From Prionace glauca (Eukaryota > Chordata > Chondrichthyes > Carcharhiniformes > Carcharhinidae): a DNA stretch of 64,000 nucleotides. Both the position numbers and the translations under genes were made by a program. The notes beneath the pieces were generated by a model. That model was not told the origin of the DNA, did not search any database, and saw only the letters and a program-made list of their open reading frames with translations. Positions 11,034 to 24,002 of the stretch are shown piece after piece. Position 1 is the first letter of the stretch; each line of letters starts with the position of its first letter. The stretch covers positions 17,161,059 through 17,225,058 of the forward strand of contig CM075760.1 of the NCBI GenBank assembly GCA_037974335.1. Direction: 5' to 3'.

Positions 11034-11597
11034 GTTGTTGAATAAACTAGGCTTGTACTCGTTAGAGTTTAGAAGAATGAGGGGAGATCTCATTGTGATG
11101 TATAAGATGATGAATGGGATGGATAGGATAGAGGTGGAGAGACTCTTCCTGCTCAAAAAAGACAGTAGGACTAGGAGGCACAGCCTCAAGATAAAAGGGG
11201 GGCGGTTTACAACGGAGTTGAGGAGGAACTTCTTCACTCAAAGGGTGGTGAATCTCTGGAATTCTCTGCCCGTTGAAGTGGTGGAGGCTGCCTCGCTAAA
11301 TATTTTTAAGACGCGGGTTGATGGGTTTTTGATAAGCGAGGGGATTAAGGATTATGGGGAGAGGGAGGGAATGTGGAACTGAGCCACGACAGATCAACCA
11401 TGATCTTATTGAATGGCGGGGCAGGCTCGAAGGGCTAGATGGCCTACTCCTGCTCCTATTTCTTATGTTCTTATGTTCAGGTGGACATTCCCAAGTGGAA
11501 TTGAGACAGAGGTGAGATCAGCCATGATCAGATTGAATTGTGGAGCTGGCTTGAGGGGCTGAATTACTGACTCCTGCTCCTGGCTCTTATGTTTTTC
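11034..11597 (+). mobile_element. CR1-type LINE 3' end followed by an older CR1 tail
   Basis: 11,034-11,478 encodes the CR1 ORF2 C-terminus (NKLGLYSLEFRRMRGDLIV, NLWNSLPVEVVEAASLNIF) with the 3' UTR GATCTTATTGAATGGCGGGG and the TTCTTATGTTCTTATG tail. Directly after it, 11,495-11,597 is a second, more diverged 3' UTR of the same family (GATCAGATTGAATTGTGGAG, CTCCTGGCTCTTATG). The younger copy appears to have landed beside or in the older one. Confidence 0.8.
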
Positions 11598-11639
11598 AGT
11601 TAATGATTGTCATTGTGTCTGTGAGGGAATGTTGTGAGT

Positions 11640-12660
<1,021 letters not shown>

Positions 12661-12719
12661 GATGTGGGAGATATGGTTTGATGAATGTTTATAATTTCTC
12701 TAACGTAGGTTAGTTTTGA

Positions 12720-13100
12720 AGGGCTCCCCCCCTTCACTGTGTCCTCCATCGTCACCTCAACACAAGTCTGAGGACTCATGAAACTTCTTTGTCACTTAGT
12801 CAGGGATTCTGCTGTAAATACTGCTGTTACTCACATCCAGGACTGAACCATATTCATTCTGACAGTTGGAATTTGTTCCTCTGATATTAATAATCCCTAT
12901 AACTGGAACAGAGACTGTCAAGTAACTGAGCTTTGTTTAAAGTTGTTGTGTATTTTTGTCTTTCCCACCTGAATGTTTGACATTACCTGGTTGGAACTCA
13001 GAAAGGGCATCGAGGGAAGGATCATACGGCAGGAAGAGAACTTCAGCCTGGACACAGTCCTCCAGGGTCACACTGAGAGGGACAAACAGCACTTTGGTCT
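12720..13100. other. Intergenic sequence between zinc-finger copies
   Basis: No gene seen. The first 80 bases (AGGGCTCCCCC, TCCTCCATCGTCACCTCAAC, ACTTCTTTGTCACTTAG) repeat at 19,288-19,370 behind the better zinc-finger copy. The tandem duplication unit therefore extends past the polyadenylation site. Confidence 0.45.
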
Positions 13101-13107
13101 TTCCATC

Positions 13108-13345
13108 AGACCATAAGATATAGGAGTAGGATTAGGCCACTCGGCCCATTGAGTCTGCTCCGCCATTCAATCATGGCTGATACTTTTCTAATCCCCATTC
13201 TCCTGGCTTTTCCCCATAACCCCTGATCCTCTTATTAATCAATCTATCCATCTCTGTCTTAAAGGCACTAAATTACGTGGCACCCAAAGCCTTCTACGGC
13301 AAAGAGATCCATAGATCCACCATTCTCTGGCTGAAGAAATGAGGG
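13108..13345 (-). mobile_element. CR1-type LINE 3' fragment, minus strand
   Basis: The plus strand shows the antisense of a CR1-family 3' end: AGATATAGGAGTAGGATTAG, then GGCCACTCGGCCCATTGAG, and GCCATTCAATCATGGCTGAT. It is a short, old, 5'-truncated copy of a subfamily different from the young one (its tail has ATAAGATATAG rather than ATAAGAACATAAG). Confidence 0.65.
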
Positions 13346-13394
13346 ACATGGACAGGGAGCAGCTGTTCCCCCTAGTTAAACAGTCAGTTATGAG

Positions 13395-13520
13395 GGGACA
13401 CAAGATAAGAGCACAGTCAAGCTGGGGGGAACCATGGAAATGTGGAGACTGTAGGAAGGGATTAATTTGTTCATCCTCCCCCTCCCTCCTGAAACACAAG
13501 TGGGCCCACACCCCACTTTA
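13395..13520 (+). pseudogene. Zinc-finger gene scrap
   Basis: A single finger-like segment (KCGDCRKGLICSSSPSLLKH, then KWAHT) matches the KPWKCGDCGKRFICSS segment of the decayed copy at 12.0 kb. It has no start, no neighbouring fingers and no exon signals, so it is a leftover of the tandem array. Confidence 0.6.
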
Positions 13521-13804
13521 TCTCATCTCTTTTCATTGACAGCAAACACCCCTGTGGGTTAATCCTGAGGTATGTGAGAAATGTGTCGCAGCTGCTCTCT
13601 TCTGTGACTCTGAGGTTCTAGACATGGAACAGAAACTCCTTTACAATGTGTTTAGAGTCAGGGTGAACAACAGTGAATAATGGAAACTGGCTGTCAAATC
13701 AAATTGGTGTAAAACTGGGATCTGTTCCTGACTGAGTAAAATTGCAGGTTTAGGTTTTAAAATGTTAATATGACATTTCTGAATCTACCAAATGTAAGGT
13801 AATG

Positions 13805-14170
13805 GTAACAGAATCACAGATTACTATAGTGCAGAAGAGGTCCTTTGGCCTATCAAGTCTGCACTAATGCGTGAAAGGCCCTGACCTGCTCACCCAATCC
13901 CACTTGCCAGCACTTGGCCCGTGTTATGTATGTTCTGGCATGCCAAGTATTCATCCAGGTACTTTTGGAAGGAATATGAGGCATCCTGCCTCCACCACCC
14001 TCCCAGGCAGTGCATTCCAGACCGTCACCACCCCCTGGGTAAAGTTTTTCCTCAAATCTTCCAACCCCTCCACTTTTATCTTGTGTCCCCATGTAACTGA
14101 CTGTTCATCTAAGGGGAACAGCTGCTCCCTATGCGCCCTGTCCATGCCCTTCATAATCTTGAACACATCA
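13805..14170 (-). mobile_element. CR1-like LINE 3' fragment, minus strand
   Basis: The minus strand reads MFKIMKGMDRAHREQLFPLD, then VVTVWNALPGRVVEAGCL, the C-terminal end of a CR1-like ORF2 with a sequence distinct from the young CR1 copies. A 3' UTR remnant extends to about 13,805 (CACAGATTACTATAGTGCAG on the plus strand). It is old and 5'-truncated. Confidence 0.65.
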
Positions 14171-14380
14171 AGTTACATTTCTATATAGAATCTTGAACCA
14201 TTTCTCACCTTCCATTGACTTCAGTGTGATGGAAGCTGACTGTTGAAATGTCAACATATAAAATATATTTACAAATGATTGGACAGTTCCTTCCATTTGG
14301 GATCATTCTTTGTTTTGTGCACTTGAGGTGTTAGATAAGACTTTCTCATGTGACTATCCAGCAGGACTATTAGTTTTAAA

Positions 14381-14668
14381 GTTGTTTTTTATTAGTGTCA
14401 CAAGTAGGCTTACATTAGCACTACGATGAAGTTACTGTGAAAATTAACTAGCTGCCACACTCTGGCACCTATTCAGGTACACTGAAGGAGAATTTAGCAT
14501 AACCAATGCACCTAACCAGCACAAGGAAACCAGAGCATCCAGAGGAAACCCACAGAGGTATGGGGAGAACGTGCAGACTCTACACAGATAGTGACCTAAG
14601 CCAAGAATGGAACCCAGGTCCCTGGTGCTGTGAGCAGCAGTACTAACTACTGTGCCACCGTGCCATCC
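14381..14668 (-). mobile_element. tRNA-derived SINE, minus strand
   Basis: Same family as 10,505-10,808. The complement shows the tRNA-like head with its B-box (GGTTCCATTCTTGG), the SINE body, and the tail TTCATCGTAGTGCTAATG plus TTGTGACACTAATAAAAAAC. It appears complete and diverged. Confidence 0.75.
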
Positions 14669-14699
14669 AAAATCATTTGTGAAACACAAATGACTGATT

Positions 14700-15140
14700 T
14701 TAAGGTTCCCTGGTGCAATAAACTGATCAAGCTCTTCCCAGCTCACACCATTTCACACCCGCCTCTGTTAGATTTTAATGTGGTTGTCCACTGTAGAAAA
14801 CTTGCACCTTTTAGCCACTTTGAATTCATACATCCCCTTCTCCCTCCCCTGCCACCCAAAGAGACTGTCTTTGAATTCACTCGTTTCTGACTTCTCTCTA
14901 ACCTGTCCTAAATCTGCTGTCGGTTCATTTATTGAAACCAGGGACTCTCTTCCTTGTTTTAACCTGTCTGCACGGAAAAGGAATAATCCTTTATTTTAGT
15001 TCTTGAATTGTTTGTGAATTGTTTCATGTTCCCACATCTCAGTGACAAATGTTGGTCTGTTTGTTCCACACCCACTGGGCTCCATCTGTTTAAAGTCACA
15101 AACAGAAAGGTCCAGTTTTTCTCCTGGAGTTTGACACAAA
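14700..15140. other. Upstream flank of zinc-finger promoter
   Basis: No gene or repeat recognised. The short open frames have no domain content and do not look like exons. Confidence 0.3.
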
Positions 15141-15149
15141 GCAGCTGTC

Positions 15150-15560
15150 ACAATGATGCAGAGTTTCAGCCAATGAGGGAGATCCGGGCTCAGCCCCGCC
15201 TCTCATTCACTCTGATTGGTTGGAGGACCAGGCACGCCAGCTCGGTCCTCCAGCCCCGCCCCCTCTTACTATTGGTCGGGTGCTGCCGTCAATCACAGCA
15301 TGGGGAACATGCGCAGGGTGGATGAGCTTTGGCCCATTCGCAGACGGTGAGTTTGCGGCGTGGCCGGAGAGATGGAGCTGGTGGGTGGATGGATGGGGAA
15401 GCTTCATAGGCACCCGTAATGGCTCTGCAAGCACATAGGGTGCTAAGGGTCACCGCATTTGTATCTCTGAGGCAGCAGCTGCTCCGCGCCGGTTCCTCGG
15501 TAACAGACCTGGGTTCGGGCAGCGGTGCGCATGCGTGGTGCTCCCTGCCAGCAGGAGGAG
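15150..15560 (+). promoter_or_regulatory. Promoter region of the zinc-finger gene at 18.0 kb
   Basis: A GC-rich block holds two CCAAT-type boxes in reverse form (GATTGGTTGG at about 15,212 and CTATTGGTCGG at about 15,269) and GC boxes (AGCCCCGCCCCC at about 15,251). NRF1-like ACATGCGCAGG lies at 15,308 and GTGCGCATGCGTGG at about 15,526. It lies upstream of the 15,595 exon on the plus strand. No TATA box is evident. The transcription start is not placed exactly. Confidence 0.6.
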
Positions 15561-15589
15561 AGAATGTTGAGCGTGTCTATCCTGGACTG

Positions 15590-15712
15590 ACAGGGATGGA
15601 CTTTGGAAACTCCTTTTACAGGGAGTTAGAGGGGAGGATTTACACACAGAAATCCCAACCCCAAGAGAAATGTTTGTCTCTTCTGACTTTCTGTCCTGGA
15701 TTAACAGTGATT
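15590..15712 (+). other. Probable 5' (untranslated or short leader) exon of zinc-finger gene
   Basis: The segment GATGGACTTTGGAAACTCC at about 15,595 followed by a GGAGGATTTACACA stretch also occurs at 11,656-11,712 in the decayed copy, so it belongs to the duplicated gene. It starts an open frame MDFGNSFYRELEGRIY. No donor joining it in frame to the finger exon could be proven, so it may be untranslated. Confidence 0.45.
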
Positions 15713-15883
15713 TTTGTTTTGTAATCTCTATTTACAGAATAAGACAATTGTAAAATTCAAACCGAAGATTCCAACATATCTGGCAGCCATTTTTTCTTTA
15801 GAATTTAAGTACCATCTGCTTGTGAATGTGAAAGGTCAAAGTTTGTATGTTCTGTCTGTTGGGAATGATTTCAGATTTTTGGG

Positions 15884-16025
15884 CTGGCATTGTGGTTAGC
15901 AGTACTGCAACACGACGTCAGGGACTCGGGTTCGATTCCAGTCTCGGGTGATTGTGTGGAGGTTGCATGTTCTCCCCATATTTCCTCCCACAATCTAAAG
16001 ATTTGCAGGTTAAGTGGGTGGTCAA
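15884..16025 (+). mobile_element. SINE head fragment, plus strand
   Basis: A tRNA-like head (GCATTGTGGTTAGCAGTACTGC, read as GGCATTGTGG then TTAGCAGTAC; B-box GGTTCGATTCC) and the start of the SINE body (GGAGGTTGCATGTTCTCCCC, TTTCCTCCCACAATC). It is cut off at about 16,025, where CR1 sequence starts. Confidence 0.65.
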
Positions 16026-16029
16026 TAAC

Positions 16030-17490
16030 TGGTGTGAAGATCATTCCAGAAACTGTAGGTCAGTCAGTTCAATCTTGGTGATAGGGAAAATTTCTGAAAT
16101 AATAATTGAGGAGAAATTTAATAGTCACCGGAGTAAATGTGGGTTAATAAGGAAAGCCAGCATGGAATTGTTAAGGGAACTAACCTGCTTATGTTTTTTG
16201 ATGAGGTTACAGACACCAGTGTTGAGGATAATGCTATTAATCTGGTGAACATGGACCGCCAAAAGGCATTAAAGACATTTTCGAAAAGACATTTTCAGAA
16301 GGCGTTTGACAAGGTACCTCACAAGAGGTTATTGCAGAAGGTAAGGGGGCATGGAGTTGGGAGTAGGGTGTTAGCGTGGGTAGAGGATTGGCTGTCAAAT
16401 AGGAGGCAGAGAGTGGGGGTCAATGGGTGCTATTCGGATTGGCGGTTGGTGATTAGTGGAGTGCCCCAGGGGTCGGTGCTGGGGCCTCAGCTAATTATCA
16501 TTGATATAGATGATCTGGAGGAGGGAACCAGATCATCTATATCAATGTCGAAATATGGTGTCGAAATTTGCTGATGACACCAAGATTGGTGGAACGGCAA
16601 ATTGCGCGGAGGGTGTGGAGAGTCTGCAGAAGGATCTAGATAGGCTGGGCGAATGGGCCAGGAACTGGCAAATGGAATTTAATGTTGGCAAATGCGAGGT
16701 GGTCCACTTTGGTAGGAATAATGGTAGAAGGACTATTACTTACGTGGCGAAAAACTGCAGCAGGCGACGGTGCAGAGGGACCTCGGGGTCCTTGTGCATG
16801 AGTCGCAAAAACCCAGCCTGCAGGTGCAGCAGGTGGTCAGGAAGGCGAATGGGATGCTGGCCTTCATAGCGAGGGGGATTGAATATAAAAGTAGAGAGGT
16901 CTTGCTGCAGCTGTATAGGGCATTGGTGAGTCCGCAGCTGGAGTACTGTGTGCAGTTATGGTCGCCGCACTTACGCAAGGATATTTTGGCCTTGGAGGGA
17001 GTGCAGAGGAGGTTTACTAGGCTGATGCCAGAGTTGAGGCGGTTGAGCTATGAGGAGAGGCTGAATAAACTAGGCTTGTACTCGTTAGAGTTTAGAAGAA
17101 TGAGGGGAGATCTCATTGAGACATATAAGATGATGAATGGGATGGATAGGATAGAGGTGGAGAGACTCTTCCCGCTCAGAAAGGACAGTAGGACTAGGGG
17201 GCACAGCCTCAAGATAAAGGGGAGGCGATTTAGAACGGAGTTGAGGAGGAACTTCTTCACTCAAAGGGTGGTGAATCTCTGGAATTCTCTGCCCGTTGAA
17301 GTGGTGGAGGCTGCCTCGCTAAAAATTTAAAGACGCGGGTTGATGGGTTTTTGATAAGAAAGGGGATTAAGGGTTATGGGGAGAGGGCGGGAAGGTGAGC
17401 CACGACAGATCAGCCATGATCTTATTGAATGGCGGGGCAGGCTCGAGGGGCTAGATGGCCTACTCCTGCTCCTATTTCTTATGTTCTTAT
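16030..17490 (+). mobile_element. CR1-type LINE, 5'-truncated, older copy with foldback mutation
   Basis: ORF2 reverse transcriptase and C-terminal region in two or three frames. 16,040-16,285 is an older-looking segment ([13 protein letters not shown]). The young subfamily follows from about 16,286 ([42 protein letters not shown], then the usual C-terminus ending NLWNSLPVEVVEAASLKI). Frame breaks occur at about 16,545 and 16,740. The 3' UTR and TTCTTATGTTCTTATT tail end at 17,490. A perfect 20-bp inverted repeat at 16,499-16,547 sits where the consensus reads through (see findings). It lies in the first intron region of the zinc-finger gene. Confidence 0.82.
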
Positions 17491-17499
17491 TAAAAAAAT

Positions 17500-17925
17500 T
17501 CCTGTACTAAAACTTAGGAACAAAATTATGACTCGTGGAATGAAAGGGACAGTAACAACATTGACACAACATTGTCCACGGGACAGGAAACATATGAAAT
17601 ACTGGTTAATGGATGTTTGGGATTTCCTCAGGAGCTGGTGTTAACACCCTGCTCTTCCTCATATATACAAATGACCCAGACCTTGGTGTTCAGGGACAGT
17701 TTTGAAATTTGTGGAGACAGTCTTCTATAGGCCCAGACCGTGTGGCAGGTTCCCTTTCCCCAAAGAATATTACTGAATAAGTTGTGTTTTTACAACAATC
17801 CAACAGTTTTCATTGCCACTTTTTCCCAGTGACGGACGTAAATATGACCAGATTAATTCAGCTCAGTTTCACAAACTGCCGATGTTTTTATGAGTTCTCT
17901 CTCTCTCCTTTTTTTTCTGTTTTGA
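17500..17925. other. Intron sequence before the finger exon
   Basis: 17,500-17,700 contains a decayed LINE-like scrap (CTCATATATACAAATGACCC). The remainder is AT-rich intron ending in a pyrimidine tract and the acceptor CTGTTTTGAAACAG at about 17,930. Confidence 0.4.
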
Positions 17926-18047
17926 AACAGTTATACAGAGTTTTAGAAGAGCAGGTTTTGCAGTTGGGAAACTGAAATGAAACATCACATTAGAATCTGG
18001 TGGAGTTTTCCAATTTATTGTAACTTGAATATCATTTGATTTTGAAC

Positions 18048-19087
<1,040 letters not shown>

Positions 19088-19197
19088 TGATTGGATTTTG
19101 CAGTCAATGACATCCAGGATTATGTTTGTTGGGGTCTGTTGGTTGATGTTAAAAAGCTCCAGCCAGTTTGTTGGGTGAATATTGTGGATAAAAGTCA

Positions 19198-19203
19198 AAT
19201 AAA
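19198..19203 (+). promoter_or_regulatory. Poly(A) signal AATAAA of zinc-finger gene
   Basis: AATAAA lies 108 bases after the ancestral stop at 19,090, within AAAAGTCAAATAAATCAG. The same context is at 12,650-12,655 in the decayed copy, which supports it as the inherited 3' end of the family. Confidence 0.65.
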
Positions 19204-19371
19204 TCAGTTTTATATTACCATTTTTATATTGAACAGACTGCGTTGCATCTATTTATTGTCTGTAACTCACTTTGGATCCATCTGAAGGGCTCTTCCTCTC
19301 CCCTGTCTTCTCCATCCTCACCTCCAACAACAAGTGTCAGGAGCACATGGAGCTTCTTTGTCACTAAGAGC

Positions 19372-19735
19372 GAGGGGAGGTGATGGCCTTGTGGTATTAA
19401 CACTAGATGCTTAATCCAGAAACTCAGCTAATGTTCTGGGGACCCAGGTTTGAATCCTGTCAGGGCAGGTGGTGAAATTTGGATTCAGTAAAAAAAATCT
19501 GGAATTAAGAATTTACTGAAGATCGTGAAGCAATTGTCGCAAAAATCCATCTGGTTCAATGATGTCCTTTGGGGAAGGAAATCTGCCATCCTTGCCTGAT
19601 CTGGCCTACATGGGACTCCAGAGCCACAGCAATATGGTTGATTCTAAAATGGCCGAGCAAACCACTCAGTTGTTCAAGAAGGCAGCTCACCACCAGCTAC
19701 TCAAGGGCAACTTGCAATAAATGCTGGCCATGCAA
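19372..19735 (+). mobile_element. SINE, second family (long, conserved-core type), plus strand
   Basis: Head GAGGTGATGGCCTTGTGGTA with a B-box-like GGTTTGAATCCTG. The central part is TCTGGAATTAAGAATTTACTG and GGAAATCTGCCATCCTTGCC, with GACTCCAGAGCCACAGCAAT. The tail is GCAACTTGCAATAAATGCTGG. A second copy is at 24,003-24,325 and tail pieces are at 4,775-5,012. It is probably the HE1/DeuSINE-like group known in elasmobranchs; the name is not certain. Confidence 0.7.
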
Positions 19736-20640
19736 CAACACCCATGTGCCACAAATGAAAAATGAATAAAAAGCTGCCTCCATTACTTCCCTTCCTCCCA
19801 TGAGCCCATTCTTGACCCCAGTGTTTTTGTTCCCCTCCTGCCCATCTCTCATTACCACTTCCAAAATCCCTGTCGTCTCCCAAATCTCCGCCCATATGTC
19901 CTGAAATTCCCTGTATGAATCCCTCTGTATTAAACCAGCTCTTACCAACTCTCAAATTACTGTGTGACGAAGACTGAGGTAAGTTTTCTGTCACTGTCCT
20001 TCTCAGCCAATCTGCAGTTATTGACACCATTGACCAAACCATCTTCCTCCAGTGCCTGTCCATTGTTGTCCAGCTGGGTGGGACTGCACACTTTGGATTA
20101 ATTTCTTATCTGATTGTAGTCAGAGAATCACCAGCAGCCATTGTGATTATTGCAGACAGAGACCAAAGTAAAATAGGAACAGAGACTGTGAGAGTGAATG
20201 GGATGGAGGTTCGTAAACTGAGACAAAGAGAAACAGATTGAGACAGAAAATGGGGTCAACATTGTTCCAAAGAGAAGAGATGAATTCTTTTCAAACCTTC
20301 GTGATCATTATAACTTACAATTTCTGTAAAATATCTTGAGTGAATGTAACAAGGCCTGGAAATGAGATTCTGAAGCTCCCTCCTTAACTGTCCAGATTAA
20401 AGGTGTTTGTTAAGATCTGCCTCTCCAAACAAGGTTTTGGCCATCCATCCTAATATTTTGCTCTGTGACCCAGTAATTCTATCTCCAGATCTATCAGTAA
20501 TGGACTTGCTGCATCTGGAACAAAACTGTTTTCATCACTAAGGCTCCACTGTGATGTAATAGTCTCTATGACATCATCTCAGCAGGACTGGATGACATCA
20601 TCAGAGTCCATTGTTTCTGAATGATCCAATCAATAACAAC
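19736..20640. other. Intergenic sequence, nothing identified
   Basis: Short open frames only, no domain. No clear repeat other than loose similarity to dispersed elements near 19,990-20,080. Confidence 0.3.
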
Positions 20641-20775
20641 AGGGGGATTAGCAGAGTAAATGCATGTGGTTATAGGTTTAGGGGATATGCCTGAGAAAGA
20701 TGCTCTATCGCAGGGTCAGTACATGCTGAATGGGTCAAATGGCCTCCTTCTGCACTGTAAAGACTCTATGATTAG
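20641..20775 (+). mobile_element. SINE 3' fragment, plus strand
   Basis: Only the 3' half of the first SINE family: GGGATTAGCAGAGTAAATGC, then GGGTCAAATGGCCTCCTTCT and CACTGTAAAGACTCTATGATT. The last repeat-like bases are the CR1-type SINE tail. The head is missing. Confidence 0.6.
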
Positions 20776-21179
20776 TGAATTACGGGCAACAACTTTTGAA
20801 TAGAGGGGTTTCTGGGGCACAGAGCATTGTGGGAATTGTGACTGCCATTAGTCAGTGCCTGATCCTCAATGTTTCATTGTAAACTGAGGGCAAGACAGAA
20901 CCCTGAGCCCTCAATTCCGTTTGTCACTCCACAAAGGCTGCCTGACATGCTGATTATTTCCAGGGTTTATTCTCTTTATTTCAGATTCAATCTATACAGA
21001 GTTTTGTTTCTGTTTTATTGTTCTGAGATGAGAGACACAGGCTGTCTAGTTAGGAGCAGGTTTGAATTAGGCTGCATGTTGGATGCAGAACTCATTCCTA
21101 GCCACCTTTGTGGGTCTTTTTTATTGTTGCTTCAGTCTGAATTCTACTTATAACCTGTCTCTGAGTTCTCTCTCAATCC

Positions 21180-21590
21180 CCTTTTTTCCCTGTTTCAACT
21201 CAATTTCATAGGAGACAATTTGATGTCAGGAAACTGTAAATAAATATCACATCAGAATCTGACAGAGTCACTCAATTTATCGTAACTGAATTCTGAACAT
21301 GGAAGGAAAAAGCACCGTTCACAGTGGAGAGAAGCCATACATGGGCTCTGAATGTGGACAAGGTTCAGCCGATCGCCTGGCCTGTTGAAACGTAAGTGCA
21401 ATCACTCTATGAAAAAAACTGCAGAAATGTGTGGACAGTGGGAAGGAGTTCAATTACCCATCCGAGCTGGAAAGTCGTTGGTGAGTTCACACTGGAGAGA
21501 GGCCATTCATCTGTTCCGAGTGTTGAAAGGGATTTAATATGATATCCAGCCTGGTGGTACACCAGCGAGTTCACAGTGATGGGTAAGTCT
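21180..21590 (+). pseudogene. Decayed zinc-finger gene copy
   Basis: Acceptor-like TTTCAACTCAATTTCATAG at about 21,211, then the family leader context, ATG at 21,299 (MEGKSTVHSGEKPYMGSECG) and broken fingers in shifting frames. The first finger lacks a Cys (MGSEC), and the frame is lost by 21,365. Matching leader and acceptor to the 18.0 kb gene show it is a tandem duplicate that has decayed, not a processed copy. Confidence 0.72.
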
Positions 21591-22260
21591 TAAACCCACT
21601 GATCAGCTGCCCATCTTTCTTCCAGGTGAGACTGGTGATTTCAGGAGAGTAATCCATCGCCAAACAGCCGTAGATGACGGAACCATTGGAGTTGTGTTGC
21701 TGACAGGAGGAGACCAGGCTGTAGAGAGTGGGTGGAGACGGTGTCGCTGGGAAAGAATAGCCAATTGAACAAGTTAAACTCTTAATTGTGTTTATTAATT
21801 AGTCAAATATGTTTATCCAAACATGTTTCTATATTAGATTTTATTCTTGGGGCTAATATACATGAGATATGGTAGTAGGCAAAGTCAGAATCTTGATGAG
21901 CCATGATCAAAATGAATGGTGGAACTCAACCTTCAGGGTCAAAGGGCTGAATGCCCTACTCCTGCTTCTATTTTCTACGTTTTGACATCACGATTTGACA
22001 ATAATTATGAACTTAACTTTGTTTCCCGATGAAAACCAACATACACCTTTGAGCTTCTGTTCCTTCTATCATTTGGGAATCGCCATCTCTGCAGGAATTC
22101 ACATGACTGTCTCCACCTCTATCAGATTAGAAAGAAAAACATTTTGATGCCATCGTAATGACAAACCATTCATTGGATTAACAGAAAAGTAGAAAGATTT
22201 TCTCCATTTTATCAGCCACTATATTTTTTTCAAACAACAACATTTTCTGATAAAGGAATT
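21591..22260. other. Intergenic stretch with one old CR1 tail
   Basis: 21,888-21,985 is a diverged CR1 3' UTR on the plus strand (GAGCCATGATCAAAATGAAT, GGGCTGAATGCCCTACTCC). The rest is AT-rich and featureless. Confidence 0.5.
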
Positions 22261-22261
22261 A

Positions 22262-22352
22262 TCTATTCATAGCATCCGCTCACCCGATGAAGGAGCAGCG
22301 CTCTGAAATCTAGTGCTGCCAAATAAACCTGTTGGACTTTAACCTGGTGTAG
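22262..22352 (+). mobile_element. Dispersed short element (BACK-type 3' end phrase)
   Basis: CACCCGATGAAGGAGCAGCG, GCTCTGAAATCTAGTGCTGC, then AAATAAACCTGTTGGACTTT and AACCTGGTGTAGT form a phrase found many times in shark DNA. A related end piece inserted at 62,201-62,280 carries the continuation CAGTCCAACGCCGGCAT. No coding content. Family name not established here. Confidence 0.5.
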
Positions 22353-22719
22353 TGGGGCTTGTTCCTGTTCCCACCCCAGGCCATCACCGTTATCTCCACA
22401 TTGTGTTCAAACTGACTGATGCCCCTTCCTCTCTCCAACACCTTGCCTCGCACTCCATAAAACAAAAAAAAATGACTTTGCTTCAAAATACCTTTGCAAT
22501 GAATACTTATAGAATGTCCATGAAACTCTAAATATAATTACCAATTCAAACAATTGCAACATTGACTCATTGAAGGATCACGCACATTAATACAGCAGTT
22601 GGCCATTCGGGCCCTGAAGTTTTTTTTTTCCATCATTCAATAAGATTACAGATGAGCTGATTTTGGTTAATTTTTCTTTAGCTCCATATTCCACCTCCCC
22701 ACTCTGATAACTCACTTTT

Positions 22720-23130
22720 TGCCCCTTCCCCTGGCTCTCTGCCCTTCTCTGTAATTCTTTACCTCCTTTCCCACGGATGTCTGCACGGCCACCCGGCTCC
22801 CTACACTTTCCCCCATCTTTCCACTCTCTCTCCAAGCTCTCTGCCATTTCCTTCAGCCCTCCAACCTTTTCCCAGCTCTCTGATCTCTGTCCCAGCTCCC
22901 TACTCACTTCCCCGGCTCGTCACCCTTTCCCCCGTGTCACCACCCTTTCCCACTGCTCTTTGCCATTTGCTCCCAGCTCTCTGCCCTGGCTCTTTACATG
23001 TTCCCCCATCAGTCTACCCGTTCCCGGGCACTTCGACCTTTCTCCTGCTCTCTGCACTTTTTCCTGGCTTTCTGCACTTTCCCCTAGGCCTCTGCCTTTC
23101 GCCATTTGGCCATTTGGCTCTCCAGCCTGC
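22720..23130. repeat. Degenerate pyrimidine-rich minisatellite
   Basis: About a dozen imperfect units of 25-38 bases built on TTTCCCCC, GGCTCTCTGC and related phrases. The strand bias (C and T on plus) runs through the whole block. Long open frames on both strands in this block are by-products of the repeat. Confidence 0.65.
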
Positions 23131-23139
23131 TCTGTCTTT

Positions 23140-24000
23140 CATTTTGATCATGGCTAATCATCAAATTCAATCTCCTGATCCCCCTTCCCCCCACCCCCAA
23201 TATCCCTCAATCCCTTGTATCTAATTTCTTCTTCAAATCACATGTGAACATGCACAGGTTCCTCGCCATATGTGTATGTGTGTGTACATGTATGTTTGTG
23301 AGTATGCGGATGGGTGGTGTATGTTTCCGGCTCAGTCTGTGTGTCCCTGCCCCCATTCTCTGTGTCTCTGGAACACAGATTCTGCCTGAGCAGCTCAGCA
23401 TCTGATCATTTTCCATTTCAACATCTGTCTTTTCCCCAGTGGGACTGAACTGTCTGGAAATCATGGGGGAAGGGAGCTCAGAGCCCAGTCCCTGCCACTG
23501 GGGGGGAGAGACACAGAGGGAGAGAGTGAGAGAGGAAGAGATTGGGATGATTAATAAGGGTCAATGTTGTCACAAAACTGTGTGTCGCAGTGTGAAAGTA
23601 GCAGTCAGGCTTTGCTGTGTGAGAAATATCCGTCCCTCTCTCTCTCTGAGGGGGACACAGATTTAAAGAGATTGTTGAAAGAACCAAAAGTGACACGAGG
23701 AAATTCTCTGTCCCAGCTTTTGGTCCCCTCTCCCTAATATCTCCCCTTGAGTCTGGCTGGGAGAATTTGGTTTTGGATGCCCCCCCCCCCCCACCCACCC
23801 TGTGAAGTGTCTTTCAGACGTTCCTTTCTGTTCCTGGTGCTACATTAATGCAAGTTGTTGTTGCTTTCCCAAGTCCCGTTCCCACATTCCACCCTCTAAC
23901 CCGGGGCCTTGCGAACATCCCCCAGTCACAGTCACTCCAACATCAGTGGTTGTGTCTTCAGCTGCCAAGGCCCCTAACTGTGCAATTCCCCCCCGCTAAA
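23140..24000. other. Intergenic sequence, no gene identified
   Basis: Contains a loose TG-rich stretch at about 23,265-23,320, AG-rich and CT-rich runs near 23,505-23,540 and 23,630-23,650, and a run of C at about 23,780-23,792. No ORF with a domain. Confidence 0.3.
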
Positions 24001-24002
24001 GG

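Noticed and set aside
22777-23157. 126-codon frame rich in Ser, Pro and Leu, and minus frames rich in Gly, Glu and Lys
   Set aside because: By-product of the pyrimidine-rich minisatellite; repeated low-complexity translation with no domain.
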